From positions 124,001 to 188,000 of the forward strand of contig CAWDBL010000007.1 in NCBI GenBank assembly GCA_963800505.1: a DNA stretch of 64,000 nucleotides, read 5' to 3'. The stretch is from Fodinibacter sp963800505 (GTDB taxonomy: Bacteria > Actinomycetota > Actinomycetes > Actinomycetales > Dermatophilaceae). Under the pieces are notes generated by a model. It did not search any database, was not told the origin of the DNA, and was given only the letters and a program-made list of their open reading frames with translations. Shown here one piece after another: positions 1-8,861 of the stretch. The position numbers and the translations under genes are program-made. Within the stretch, counting starts at the first letter, position 1, and every line of letters begins with the position of its first letter.

Positions 1-2
1 TG

Positions 3-1460
3 AAGACCCACCACCCGGCGGCGTTCCTGTCCGGCATCCTCACCCACGACCCCGGCATGTACCCCAAGCGGCTGCTGCTCGACGACGCCCGCTCGTTCGG
101 CATCCCGGTGCTCGGCCTCGACGTCAACGCCTCGCGCGAGGTCTACCGCATCGAGCGGGTCGACACCCCGGATGCCGAGCGCTCCGCCTCTCCGGAGGCC
201 CACCCGCGCGACCCCGACCCCGTCGACCCCGACGCCCCCGACCCGGATGCCGGGCTGCCGGCCTGGCGGCGCACCCGCCAGCCCTACGGCATCCGGCTCT
301 CGCTGGCCGACGTCAAGGGGATCAGCGGCGCCGAGGTGGCGCGGATCGTCGCCGGGCAGCCCTACGCCGACCTCGGCGACTTCTGGACCCGTGCCCGGGT
401 CAGCCGCCCGGTCACCGAGCGGCTCGTGCTCGCCGGGGCGTTCGACGCCCTGCACGGCATGGGCGGCGGCGGCCTCGGCAGGCGCGGCCGGGTCACCCGG
501 CGCGACCTGCTGCTGCACGTCGCCGAGCTCGAGCGGTGGGAGCGCGGGGGCGGGGCGGCACCGCGCAGCAGCCGGCGGCTCGTCATCCCGAGCATCGCGC
601 CGCCGCGCGAGGGGGCGGGGGAGCGGGTCGACGTCCGCGAGCGGGCGGCCGCGCAGTCGCAGGCGGCCCGCGAGGTGGTGCCGGCCGCCGAGCAACCCAC
701 CCAGCTCACCCTCGACCTCGGCGACCGGCCCCGGCTCGGCGCGGGCGCCGGGCTGCCCGAGATGACCGGCCCGGAGCGGGTGCGCGCCGAGCTCGACGTG
801 CTGGGCCTCGACGTCTCCGCGCACGTCGTCGAGTTCTACGCCCCGCTGCTGCGGGCGCTCGGGGTCACCCGCAGCCGTGACCTGCTCGGCGCCCGCAGCC
901 GCAGCGAGGTGTGGGTGGCCGGGGTCAAGGTCGCCACCCAGACCCCTCCGGTGCGCTCGGGGCGCCGGGTGGTCTTCCTCACCCTCGACGACTCCACCGG
1001 GCCGTCCGACTGCACCTTCTTCGAGGACGTCCAGGGCCCCTACGCCGGGGTCGTCTTCCACTCCTGGCTGCTCCTGGTGCGCGGGGTGCTGCGCCGCACC
1101 GGCGACCGCGGGGTCTCGATCCGGGCCACCGGCGCCTGGGAGCTCGCCGCGCTGTGGGACGCCTGGCAGCTCGGCGGCCTCGAGCGCGTGCACGCCGCCA
1201 TCGCCGCCGGTGAGGCGGATGCCGTGGCCCGGGCCGAGGCGGCCGAGGCCGCTGCTCGTGAGAGCGACGCCCGCACCGGGCGCCGGGTGCTCGTGCACGC
1301 CTCGGGGTTCAAGCAGTCGCCGTACGCCGACATCAAGCCGCCCGGGGCCGACCCGCGCTCGGGCCGGGGTGCTCCCGGCACGGTGGTGCCGCAGTCCCCG
1401 GCCGCCGCGCTGCCCTCGCGCAAGCTGTGGCACGCCAGCCCCGGCAGCTCCGGACACTAG
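3..1460 (+). CDS. dnaE2: Error-prone DNA polymerase DnaE2, C-terminal part
   Basis: The reading frame is open from base 3, so the gene begins upstream of the window; 485 residues are visible. It is the end of a C-family polymerase: a helix-hairpin-helix region near nt 285-450 (YGIRLSLADVKGISG), then an OB-fold near nt 900-1140 (VWVAGVKVATQTP ... FLTLDDSTG), ending in LWHASPGSSG, typical of DnaE2 rather than replicative DnaE1. DnaE2 performs mutagenic translesion synthesis, normally with ImuA'/ImuB, which would lie upstream if present. An Asp-Pro-rich linker (nt 207-262) separates the polymerase core from the helix-hairpin-helix region. A second lesion-bypass polymerase, dinB, follows one gene later. 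Confidence 0.93.
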   Translation, partial: KTHHPAAFLSGILTHDPGMYPKRLLLDDARSFGIPVLGLDVNASREVYRIERVDTPDAERSASPEAHPRDPDPVDPDAPDPDAGLPAWRRTRQPYGIRLSLADVKGISGAEVARIVAGQPYADLGDFWTRARVSRPVTERLVLAGAFDALHGMGGGGLGRRGRVTRRDLLLHVAELERWERGGGAAPRSSRRLVIPSIAPPREGAGERVDVRERAAAQSQAAREVVPAAEQPTQLTLDLGDRPRLGAGAGLPEMTGPERVRAELDVLGLDVSAHVVEFYAPLLRALGVTRSRDLLGARSRSEVWVAGVKVATQTPPVRSGRRVVFLTLDDSTGPSDCTFFEDVQGPYAGVVFHSWLLLVRGVLRRTGDRGVSIRATGAWELAALWDAWQLGGLERVHAAIAAGEADAVARAEAAEAAARESDARTGRRVLVHASGFKQSPYADIKPPGADPRSGRGAPGTVVPQSPAAALPSRKLWHASPGSSGH

Positions 1461-1514
1461 GGTGGTCGCGACGCACCGACCCGCTGCACCCCCGCACCCT
1501 GAAGGAGTCCCGCC

Positions 1515-2300
1515 GTGTCCGACGAGCGTGGCCGACACCGCCGTGCGGGCATCACGCCCGGGCTGCGCACGGCCGCCGTCCAGGCGGCGCTCGACACCCT
1601 CGCGGCCCGGCGCAGCGCCGAGCTCGGCCGCCCGCTGCGGGTGCTCGACCTCGGCGGCGGCACCGGCGGCACCGCGGTGCCACTGGCCGCGGCCGGCCAC
1701 GACGTCACCGTGGTCGACCCCAGCCCCGACGCCCTGGCGTCGCTGGCACGCCGGGCCGCCGAGACGGGTACCTCGCAGCGCATCCACCCCGTGCAGGGCG
1801 ACACCGACACCGTCGGCGAGACCGGCGCCGACGGCCGGCGGCCGGCCTACGACCTGGTCTGCCTGCACGGCACCCTCGAGGTCGTCGACGACCCGGATGC
1901 CGCGCTGGCCAACATCGCCGCCGTCCTGGCCGACGGCGGCACCCTCTCGCTGGTGGTCGCGCAGCGCCTCCCGGCCGCCCTGGCCCGGGCCCTGGCCGGG
2001 CAGTTCGCCCGGGCCCAGGCGATCCTCGAGCGCCCCGACGGGCGCTGGGGCGACGACGACCCCGCGCCACGACGCTTCGACGAGGCGGCGGTGCGTGCCC
2101 TGCTGCTCGCCCACGGGCTCACCACCGTGCAGAGCTCGGGCGTGCGCATCTTCAGCGACCTGGTCCCCTCGGCCCTGGTCGACTCCGAGGCCGACCGGGC
2201 CGCCCTGCTGGCGCTCGAGGACGTCGCGAGCCATCACCCCGACCACCCGCTGCTCGGCGAGCTGGGCAGCGTGCGCCACGTGCTCGCGACCCGGGACTGA
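1515..2300 (+). CDS. Class I SAM-dependent methyltransferase
   Basis: A 261-residue Rossmann methyltransferase. Motif I is VLDLGGGTGGTAVPLA (residues about 44-59), followed by an acidic end of strand 2 (VVDPS) that should bind the SAM ribose. The GTG start at 1515 has a good ribosome site, GAAGGAG, just upstream. It lies 54 bp after dnaE2 and 18 bp before dinB and is probably co-transcribed with dinB. The substrate cannot be told from sequence; the family includes tRNA and small-molecule methyltransferases. Placement between two translesion polymerases does not by itself imply a DNA-repair role. Confidence 0.85.
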   Translation: MSDERGRHRRAGITPGLRTAAVQAALDTLAARRSAELGRPLRVLDLGGGTGGTAVPLAAAGHDVTVVDPSPDALASLARRAAETGTSQRIHPVQGDTDTVGETGADGRRPAYDLVCLHGTLEVVDDPDAALANIAAVLADGGTLSLVVAQRLPAALARALAGQFARAQAILERPDGRWGDDDPAPRRFDEAAVRALLLAHGLTTVQSSGVRIFSDLVPSALVDSEADRAALLALEDVASHHPDHPLLGELGSVRHVLATRD

Positions 2301-2318
2301 CACCGGCGGGGGCCACTG

Positions 2319-3575
2319 ATGAGCCGTCGACAGTTCGCCCTGCCCACCCGCGACTCCAGCGAGCCGCCCGACGACACCGGCTGCACGGTGCTGCACGTCG
2401 ACATGGACGCCTTCTACGCGTCCGCGACCCTGCTCTCGCACCCCGACCTGGTCGGCACCCCGGTCATCATCGGGGGCGGCAACCGCGGCGTGGTGCTCTC
2501 GGCCACCTACGAGGCCCGCCGCTTCGGGGTCACCTCGGCCATGCCGATGGCCCGGGCCCGGCGGCTGTGCCCGCAGGCCACCGTGCTGCCGCCCGACCAC
2601 GCGCTCTACAGCTCGATCTCCGCCGCAGTCATGGAGACCTTCCGCTCGGTGACGCCGGTCATCGAGCCGCTCTCGCTCGACGAGGCGTTCCTCGACGTCT
2701 CCGGCGCGGTGCGCCTGCTCGGCAGCCCGGCCGTCATCGGCCAGCACGTGCGCGACACCGTGCACGACGAGCAGGGCATCACCTGCTCGGTGGGGGTGGC
2801 GCCCACCAAGTTCGTCGCCAAGCTCGCCTCCGGCCTGGCCAAGCCCGACGGCATGGTCGTCGTGCCGCGCGACGAGGTGGTGCCGTTCGTGCAGCAGCTG
2901 CCGGTGGGGGCGCTGTGGGGCGTGGGGGAGCGCACCGAGGAGGCCCTGGTGCGCCTGGGGCTGCGCACGGTCGCCGACATCGCGCACACCCCGCTCGCCA
3001 CCCTCGTGCGCGGCCTCGGCGATGCCACCGGCCACCACCTGCACGAGCTGGCCTGGGGGCGCGACCCGCGGCCGGTCGAGCGCGAGCAGCGCGAGAAGAG
3101 CATCGGCAGCGACCAGACCTTCGACTACGACATCGACGACGCCGCCGAGATCCACCGGCGCCTGCTGGCGCTCAGCGAGCGCACCGCGGCCCGGATGCGG
3201 GCCGCCGGCCTGACCGGCCGCACCGTCACCCTGCGGGTGCGGTTCAGCGACTTCACGACGATCACCCGCTCGCGCACCCTGCGCGAGCCCACCGACAGCG
3301 GCCGCGCCATCCACGAGGCCGCCGTCGGCCTGTTCGACGCCCTGGGGCTGCAGCGGGCCCGCATCCGGCTGGTCGGGGTGCGCCTGGAGAAGCTCGTCGA
3401 GGCCGCCCAAGCGCCCATCCAGGGGGTCATCGGCGAGCGCGAGCACGGCTGGCGCGACGCCGACCGGGCCGTCGACCGGGCCCGTTCCAGGTTCGGATCG
3501 GGGTCGGTGAGACCAGCCAGTCTCATCGAAGGTGACACATCCGCTTCCGCGAGACGACCGCGCGACCTATCCTAA
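2319..3575 (+). CDS. dinB: DNA polymerase IV (Y family)
   Basis: A 418-residue Y-family lesion-bypass polymerase. The palm carries both catalytic motifs: HVDMDAFYAS (Asp28 and Asp30 region) and SLDEAFLDV (Asp121, Glu122). The finger signature YEARRFGV (about 64-71), the thumb helix-hairpin-helix (LWGVGERTEEALVRLG) and a little-finger domain follow. No obvious beta-clamp QLxLF motif is seen at the C-terminus, which ends in a basic, Ser-rich tail. No LexA box is visible directly upstream, so it may be transcribed with the preceding methyltransferase. Confidence 0.95.
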   Translation: MSRRQFALPTRDSSEPPDDTGCTVLHVDMDAFYASATLLSHPDLVGTPVIIGGGNRGVVLSATYEARRFGVTSAMPMARARRLCPQATVLPPDHALYSSISAAVMETFRSVTPVIEPLSLDEAFLDVSGAVRLLGSPAVIGQHVRDTVHDEQGITCSVGVAPTKFVAKLASGLAKPDGMVVVPRDEVVPFVQQLPVGALWGVGERTEEALVRLGLRTVADIAHTPLATLVRGLGDATGHHLHELAWGRDPRPVEREQREKSIGSDQTFDYDIDDAAEIHRRLLALSERTAARMRAAGLTGRTVTLRVRFSDFTTITRSRTLREPTDSGRAIHEAAVGLFDALGLQRARIRLVGVRLEKLVEAAQAPIQGVIGEREHGWRDADRAVDRARSRFGSGSVRPASLIEGDTSASARRPRDLS

Positions 3576-3635
3576 GGGTCAGAGGACAACATAGGGCCGC
3601 CCACCGGGCGGCTCGGGCCGACCACGGGAGGATCT

Positions 3636-4025
3636 GTGCCCCTCTCAGAGCACGAGCAGAAGATGCTCGAACAGATGGAGCAGGCTCTCGCTGCCGAGGA
3701 CCCCAAGTTCGCCTCGCAGATGCAGGGCCGGTCGCTCGCCGCGTTGCAGCGGCGGCGATGGGTGGTCGGCGCCGTGGGCGTCATCGCCGGTCTGGCTCTC
3801 GTGCTGGTGGGCGTCAACACCACGATGTGGGTCGGCGCCGGCGGGTTCGCCCTCATGGTCGCGTCGGCGGTGTTCGCCGCCACCCCGCCCAGACGGGCCC
3901 GGCTCGGCGTCGTGAGCAGCGATGGCTCCACCGACCCACGGGCCAAGGGCGGCCGCAAGAAGGGCAAGAGCTCCTTCATGAACCGCCTCGACGAGCGCTG
4001 GGAGCGCCGCCAGAACAACATGTGA
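3636..4025 (+). CDS. DUF3040 family membrane protein
   Basis: A 129-residue protein starting PLSEHEQKMLEQMEQAL, the hallmark of DUF3040, a short actinobacterial family of unknown function. The N-terminal amphipathic helix is followed by two membrane segments (about residues 45-63 and 67-85), then a basic Lys/Arg-rich cytoplasmic tail. The GTG start at 3636 follows the ribosome site GGGAGGA. It stands alone between dinB and a convergent gene pair. Confidence 0.88.
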   Translation: MPLSEHEQKMLEQMEQALAAEDPKFASQMQGRSLAALQRRRWVVGAVGVIAGLALVLVGVNTTMWVGAGGFALMVASAVFAATPPRRARLGVVSSDGSTDPRAKGGRKKGKSSFMNRLDERWERRQNNM

Positions 4026-4050
4026 GCCCTGGCCCTGCGGCGCCGAGGCG

Positions 4051-4545
4051 TCAGGACACCAGCACGCCCACGACGTAGAGCACCGTGACCACCAGGCCGG
4101 CGGCCAGCTCGATGCCCATGCTGTGCAGCACCGCCACCAGGGCGTGCTTGGTGCGGGTCCAGGCCTGCGAGGCGTTCCGGCTGCGGCCCAGCTCGACGAC
4201 GAAGATGCCGAGCACGAATCCGACGATCGCCCCCACCACGGGGATGACGAAGAAGCCGACGATGCCGAAGGCCGCCGCCAGAAGCAGCGTCGACGAGCTC
4301 ACCCCGCGCTCGCGCATGCGGCGCCCCGGCAGGGTGTACTGCAGCACGTAGCCCGCGACGATGATGGCCGCGCTCGCGGCGAAGATGCCCCAGCCGAGGG
4401 CCGAGCCCTCCATCAGGGCCCACAGGAGCACGCCAGCAAGCACCAGGACCAGACCGGGGAGCACCGGCACGACGATGCCGAACAGGCCGACGACGATCAG
4501 GAGGGGCGGTACCAGGGCGCCGAGGCCGTCAGAGACGGACTCCAC
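4051..4545 (-). CDS. DUF456 family integral membrane protein
   Basis: A 164-residue hydrophobic protein with about four membrane spans. The glycine- and proline-rich start IVVGLFGIVVPVLPGLVLV is typical of DUF456, whose function is unknown. Its GTG start lies one base after the stop of the small zinc protein gene, so the two are translationally coupled. It converges with the DUF3040 gene across 25 bp. Confidence 0.85.
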   Translation of the reverse strand: MESVSDGLGALVPPLLIVVGLFGIVVPVLPGLVLVLAGVLLWALMEGSALGWGIFAASAAIIVAGYVLQYTLPGRRMRERGVSSSTLLLAAAFGIVGFFVIPVVGAIVGFVLGIFVVELGRSRNASQAWTRTKHALVAVLHSMGIELAAGLVVTVLYVVGVLVS

Positions 4546-4546
4546 G

Positions 4547-4765
4547 TCAGTCGGGGCTACCGCCGACCGAGCTGGGCTCCATCAGCCGCTCGCTCTCGTC
4601 GTGGATGTCGGCCAGCCCCACCAGGGCGGGGATGTGCTCGCGACCGTGGTGCGCGCAGAAGAGCAGCTCTCCACCCGCGTGAAGCGTGGCGCGCACATAG
4701 GCCTGGGCGCTGCAGCGGTCGCAACGGTCCGCTGCGGTCAGGGTCGGTGCCAGTGCGGCGTTCAC
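4547..4765 (-). CDS. DUF7455 family small zinc-ribbon protein
   Basis: A 72-residue protein. I place the start at GTG 4765, not at an in-frame ATG 25 codons earlier, because a strong ribosome site (CCGAGGAGG) lies just before the GTG and the upstream residues look non-coding. The core LTAADRCDRCSAQAYVRAT followed by LLFCAHHGREH has the Cys-x2-Cys and Cys-x-His-His ligands expected for one zinc. This family is widespread in actinobacteria, often near topoisomerase genes, with no known function. It is followed directly by the DUF456 gene. Confidence 0.85.
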   Translation of the reverse strand: MNAALAPTLTAADRCDRCSAQAYVRATLHAGGELLFCAHHGREHIPALVGLADIHDESERLMEPSSVGGSPD

Positions 4766-5022
4766 GTCGGGCCTCCTCGGCTCGCTCGGGTTGTGCGGTG
4801 GTGTTCGTTTTCCACCCGTTTCGGATGGCGCTGCTTGCAACAGTCAATCACGGCGGATGCTTCCCTCCGTGCAAGGTGCGACATGTGGCCCTCGTCATGT
4901 CCGGATCGTGACCTTCAGGCGAGCCTCAGCGGCCAGTCCCATCTGGGCCTCACCGGGCTGCCCCCGCCGGCGCCCGGTGCGCCTCTCAAGCCCCGTCGTA
5001 CCCGGCGACTACCCTTCCTCAC

Positions 5023-7149
5023 GTGCCGACGACCGCTGCGAAGAAGGCCGCGACCACCAAGTCCGCGTCCGAGTACACCGCCCACCACCTCCAGGTCCTC
5101 GAGGGGCTCGAGGCGGTCCGCAAGCGTCCCGGCATGTACATCGGCTCCACCGACTCGCGCGGGCTCATGCACTGCCTGTGGGAGATCATCGACAACGCCG
5201 TCGACGAAGCGCTCGGGGGGCACTGCGACCGCGTCGAGGTGACCCTGCACCGCGACGGGTCGGTCGAGGTCCGCGACAACGGCCGCGGGGTGCCGGTCGA
5301 CATCGAGCCGCGCACCGGGCTCACCGGGGTCGAGCTGGTCTACACCCGCCTGCACGCGGGTGGGAAGTTCGGTGGCGGCTCCTACACGGCATCCGGCGGC
5401 CTGCACGGCGTGGGCGCCTCGGTGGTCAACGCGCTGTCCTCCCGGCTCGACGTCGAGGTCGACCGCGGCGGCAAGACCTACGCCATGAGCTTCCGGCGCG
5501 GCGAGCCGGGGGTGTTCTCCGACGTCGCCGGGGCCAAGGGCGCCAAGGACCCCGAGCACACGTTCACGCCCTACGTGAGCATCAGCGAGCTCGAGGTCAT
5601 CGGCACCACGCGTCGCGGCGTCACCGGCACCCGGGTGCGCTACTGGGCCGACGCGCAGATCTTCCTGCGCGACGCCACCTTCGACCTCGAGGGCCTGGTC
5701 TCCCGGGCCCGGCAGACCTCCTTCCTGGTGCCGGGGCTCACCCTCGTCATCCGCGACCTGCGCGGCGAGGAGCCCACCGAGGAGGTCTTCCTCCACGACG
5801 GCGGCATCTCCGAGTTCTGCGAGTTCCTCGCCCCCGACCCGCCGGTCACCGACGTGTGGCGGCTGCAGGGCACCGGCACGTTCACGGAAACGGTGCCGGT
5901 GCTCGACGCCAAGGGCCACATGAGCCCCACCGAGGTCGAGCGCGAGTGCGCCGTCGACGTCGCGGTGCGCTGGGGCACCGGCTACGACACCCGGGTCAGC
6001 TCGTTCGTCAACATCATCGCCACCCCCAAGGGCGGCACCCACCTGGCCGGCTTCGACCAGGCCCTGCTCAAGGTGCTGCGCCGCCAGCTCGAGCTCAACG
6101 CGCGCCGGCTCAAGGTCGGGTCCGACAAGCTCGAGAAGGACGACGCGCTGGCGGGCCTGACCGCGGTGGTCACCGTGCGCCTGGCCGAGCCGCAGTTCGA
6201 GGGGCAGACCAAGGAGGTGCTCGGCACCAACGCCGTGCGCGCCATCGTGGCCAAGGTGGTCGAGAAGGAGCTCACCGAGCGGCTGGTGTCCACCAAGCGC
6301 GGCGAGAAGCAGCAGGCGGCGCTGCTGCTCGAGAAGGTCACCTCCGAGATGAAGTCGCGGATCAGCGCGCGGCTGCACAAGGAGACCCAGCGCCGCAAGA
6401 CCGCGCTCGAGTCGAGCACCCTCCCGGCCAAGCTCGCCGACTGCCGCAGCACCGACGTCGAGCGCACCGAGCTGTTCATCGTCGAGGGCGACAGCGCGCT
6501 CGGCACGGCCAAGCTCGCCCGCAGCAGCGACCACCAGGCGCTGCTGCCGATCCGCGGCAAGATCCTCAACGTGCAGAAGGCCTCGGTCACCGACATGCTC
6601 GGCAACGCCGAGTGCGCCGCCATCATCCAGGTCATCGGGGCCGGCTCCGGGCGCACCTTCGACCTCGAGTCGGCCCGCTACGGCAAGGTCATCATCATGA
6701 CCGACGCCGACGTCGACGGCGCCCACATCCGCACCCTGCTGCTCACCCTGTTCTTCCGCTACATGCGCCCGCTCGTCGAGGCCGGCCGGGTCTACGCCGC
6801 GGTGCCGCCGCTGCACCGCATCGAGGTGATCAACGCCGGGTCCAAGGCCAACGAGGTCATCTACACCTACTCCGAGGCCGAGATGCGCCGCACCATGGCA
6901 ACCCTCACCCGGCGCGGCAAGAAGACCAAGCCGCTGCAGCGCTACAAGGGCCTGGGCGAGATGGATGCCGACCAGCTCGCCGAGACCACGATGGACCCCC
7001 AGCACCGGACCCTGCGCAAGGTCACCGCGGCCGACCTCGACTCCGCGGCAGGGGTGTTCGAGCTGCTCATGGGCGGCGACGTCGGCCCGCGCAAGGACTT
7101 CATCATCGACTCAGCCCACAACCTCGACCGCGAGCGCATCGACGTCTGA
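5023..7149 (+). CDS. parE: DNA topoisomerase IV / gyrase-type subunit B
   Basis: A 708-residue type IIA topoisomerase ATPase subunit. It has a GHKL ATPase domain with IIDNAVDEAL (ATP-Mg site) and GLHGVGASVVNALS, a transducer domain, the TOPRIM motif VEGDSALGTAK with DADVDGAHIRTLLL (metal-binding Asp residues), and the C-terminal QRYKGLGEM signature. The GTG start at 5023 is followed by a basic Ala/Lys-rich tail. It pairs with the subunit A gene at 13.5-16 kb. Actinobacteria usually encode a separate gyrBA near dnaA, so this pair is more likely topoisomerase IV-like, although ParE and GyrB are hard to separate by eye. Confidence 0.92.
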   Translation: MPTTAAKKAATTKSASEYTAHHLQVLEGLEAVRKRPGMYIGSTDSRGLMHCLWEIIDNAVDEALGGHCDRVEVTLHRDGSVEVRDNGRGVPVDIEPRTGLTGVELVYTRLHAGGKFGGGSYTASGGLHGVGASVVNALSSRLDVEVDRGGKTYAMSFRRGEPGVFSDVAGAKGAKDPEHTFTPYVSISELEVIGTTRRGVTGTRVRYWADAQIFLRDATFDLEGLVSRARQTSFLVPGLTLVIRDLRGEEPTEEVFLHDGGISEFCEFLAPDPPVTDVWRLQGTGTFTETVPVLDAKGHMSPTEVERECAVDVAVRWGTGYDTRVSSFVNIIATPKGGTHLAGFDQALLKVLRRQLELNARRLKVGSDKLEKDDALAGLTAVVTVRLAEPQFEGQTKEVLGTNAVRAIVAKVVEKELTERLVSTKRGEKQQAALLLEKVTSEMKSRISARLHKETQRRKTALESSTLPAKLADCRSTDVERTELFIVEGDSALGTAKLARSSDHQALLPIRGKILNVQKASVTDMLGNAECAAIIQVIGAGSGRTFDLESARYGKVIIMTDADVDGAHIRTLLLTLFFRYMRPLVEAGRVYAAVPPLHRIEVINAGSKANEVIYTYSEAEMRRTMATLTRRGKKTKPLQRYKGLGEMDADQLAETTMDPQHRTLRKVTAADLDSAAGVFELLMGGDVGPRKDFIIDSAHNLDRERIDV

Positions 7150-7250
7150 GCAGATTCCTCTGCACCCAAAGGGTGTGCGGCCCGTGACGTCGGTCCACAG
7201 TGGGCGGTGGGCGTCGCACGTCGTCCGTCACCGGGGCCGGGGAGGGCACT

Positions 7251-8699
7251 ATGAGCGCCAGCGTGAGTTCCACCGACGAGCACGTCGAGGGTGAGGAGCG
7301 CACCGAGCTCAAGCGCGCCATCGGCCCCAAGCTGCTCCTGCTGTTCATCGTCGGCGACATCCTCGGCACGGGGGTCTACGCCCTGACCGGGAAGGTCGCC
7401 CAGGAGGTCGGGGGAGCCGCCTGGGCGCCGTTCATCGTGGCCTTCGCCATCGCGCTGGTCACCGCCTTCAGCTACCTCGAGCTGGTCACCAAGTACCCGA
7501 AGGCCGCGGGAGCGGCGCTGTACACGCACAAGGCGTTCGGCATCCACTTCGTGACGTTCCTCGTGGCCTTCACGGTGATGTGCTCGGGCATCACCTCGGC
7601 CTCGACGGCCTCGCAGGCCTTCGCCGCCAACCTCGCCGACGGGTTCGGGCTCGACAGCGAGAACAGCACCCTCGTGCTCGGCATCGCACTGGCCTTCATG
7701 CTGCTCATCGCGGCGGTCAACTTCCGCGGGGTCGGCGAGAGCGTCAAGGCCAACGTCGTGCTCACCCTCGTCGAGCTGTCCGGCCTCGTCCTCGTCATCC
7801 TCGTCGGCGCCTACGCCGCCACCGGTGGCAAGGCCGACTTCTCGCAGGTGACCGTGTTCGACACCTCGGGCGAGAAGAACGTCTTCCTGGCGATCACCGC
7901 GGCCACGTCGCTCGCCTTCTTCGCCATGGTGGGCTTCGAGGATGCCGTCAACATGGCGGAGGAGACCAAGGACCCGGTGCGCAACTTCCCGCGGATGATG
8001 CTGAGCGGCCTCGGCATCACCGGGGTCATCTACGTGCTCGTGGCGATCTTCGCGGTGGCCCTGGTACCCGTCGACCAGCTCGGTGAGGGCGACACCCCGC
8101 TCACGAAGGTGGTCTCCGCCGGCCTGCCCGACTTCCCGATCGACAGGCTGATGCCGTTCATCGCGATGTTCGCGGTCGCCAACTCGGCGCTGATCAACAT
8201 GCTGATGGCCAGCCGGCTGCTCTACGGCATGGCCCGCCAGGACGTGCTGCCCCCGGTGCTCGGCTGGGTGCACAAGGGTCGCCGCACCCCGTGGGTCGCC
8301 ATCGTGTTCACCACCGCGGTCGCCTTCGGGCTGATCTCCTTCGTGAGCACCAGCGACAGCCCCGTCGTCTCGGCCCTGGGCGGCACCACCGCTCTGCTGC
8401 TGCTGGGAGTGTTCACGATCGTCAACATCTCCGTGCTCGTGCTGCGCCGTGACCCCATCGAGCGGGCGCACTTCGTCACGCCCACCGTGCTGCCGTTGAT
8501 CGGCGCCGCCGTGTGCTTCTTCTTCACCCTCCCGATCACCGGGCGCGACTCGATCCAGTACACGATCGCCGGATGGTTGCTCGCACTCGGTGTGGTGCTG
8601 TGGGCGCTCACCTGGCTGGCGAACCGGTTCTTCTTCGGCAAGAAGACCTACCTGCGCGACCCGGAGGAGCTCGTCAACGAGGACTCCAGCGTCAACTGA
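7251..8699 (+). CDS. APC-family amino acid permease
   Basis: A 482-residue membrane protein with about 12 predicted spans, starting with the APC-superfamily signature IVGDILGTGVYALTG (about residues 35-49). It is similar in length and pattern to YfnA/CAT-type cationic amino acid permeases. The ATG at 7251 is preferred over an upstream in-frame GTG because GGGGAGGG lies just before it. It follows parE by about 100 bp. The substrate is not evident. Confidence 0.88.
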   Translation: MSASVSSTDEHVEGEERTELKRAIGPKLLLLFIVGDILGTGVYALTGKVAQEVGGAAWAPFIVAFAIALVTAFSYLELVTKYPKAAGAALYTHKAFGIHFVTFLVAFTVMCSGITSASTASQAFAANLADGFGLDSENSTLVLGIALAFMLLIAAVNFRGVGESVKANVVLTLVELSGLVLVILVGAYAATGGKADFSQVTVFDTSGEKNVFLAITAATSLAFFAMVGFEDAVNMAEETKDPVRNFPRMMLSGLGITGVIYVLVAIFAVALVPVDQLGEGDTPLTKVVSAGLPDFPIDRLMPFIAMFAVANSALINMLMASRLLYGMARQDVLPPVLGWVHKGRRTPWVAIVFTTAVAFGLISFVSTSDSPVVSALGGTTALLLLGVFTIVNISVLVLRRDPIERAHFVTPTVLPLIGAAVCFFFTLPITGRDSIQYTIAGWLLALGVVLWALTWLANRFFFGKKTYLRDPEELVNEDSSVN

Positions 8700-8726
8700 C
8701 GGCTGGCTCCGCCCCCTCTCCGACCT

Positions 8727-8778
8727 ATTGCGGATCTCCCACGCGCTGCAGCCCTCGGCGCGGTGGGAGAACCGCAAT
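8727..8778. terminator. Long hairpin between convergent genes, likely bidirectional terminator
   Basis: The arms 8727-8742 and 8763-8778 are complementary at 15 of 16 positions and flank a GC-rich loop. The hairpin lies between the stops of the permease (8699) and the LacI gene (8862). The right arm runs into the direct repeats described separately, and the left arm is an inverted copy of part of that repeat. There is no U-tract, which is common for high-GC terminators. Confidence 0.6.
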
Positions 8779-8858
8779 GAGTGCGGGAGGTCTGGTGGGG
8801 GATCCGCAATGAGTGCGGGAGGTCTGGTGGGGGATCCGCAATGGGTGCGGGAGGTCGG
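8772..8858. repeat. 32-bp direct tandem repeat, 2.7 copies
   Basis: Two identical 32-bp units (8772-8803 and 8804-8835; each starts CCGCAATGAGTGCGGG) are followed by a partial third copy (8836-8858) with a few changes. There are no spacers, so this is not a CRISPR array. It occupies the convergent intergenic gap and overlaps the right arm of the hairpin. Confidence 0.85.
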
Positions 8859-8861
8859 GGC

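Noticed and set aside
4915..7005. 696-codon minus-strand frame opposite parE
   Set aside because: Low-complexity composition with no domain, fully antisense to a clear topoisomerase gene.
7162..7176. Short hairpin after parE as a terminator
   Set aside because: The stem is only six bp with a wobble pair, too weak to report as a feature.
8772..8858. Possible CRISPR array
   Set aside because: The repeats are directly adjacent with no spacers and there are no cas genes.
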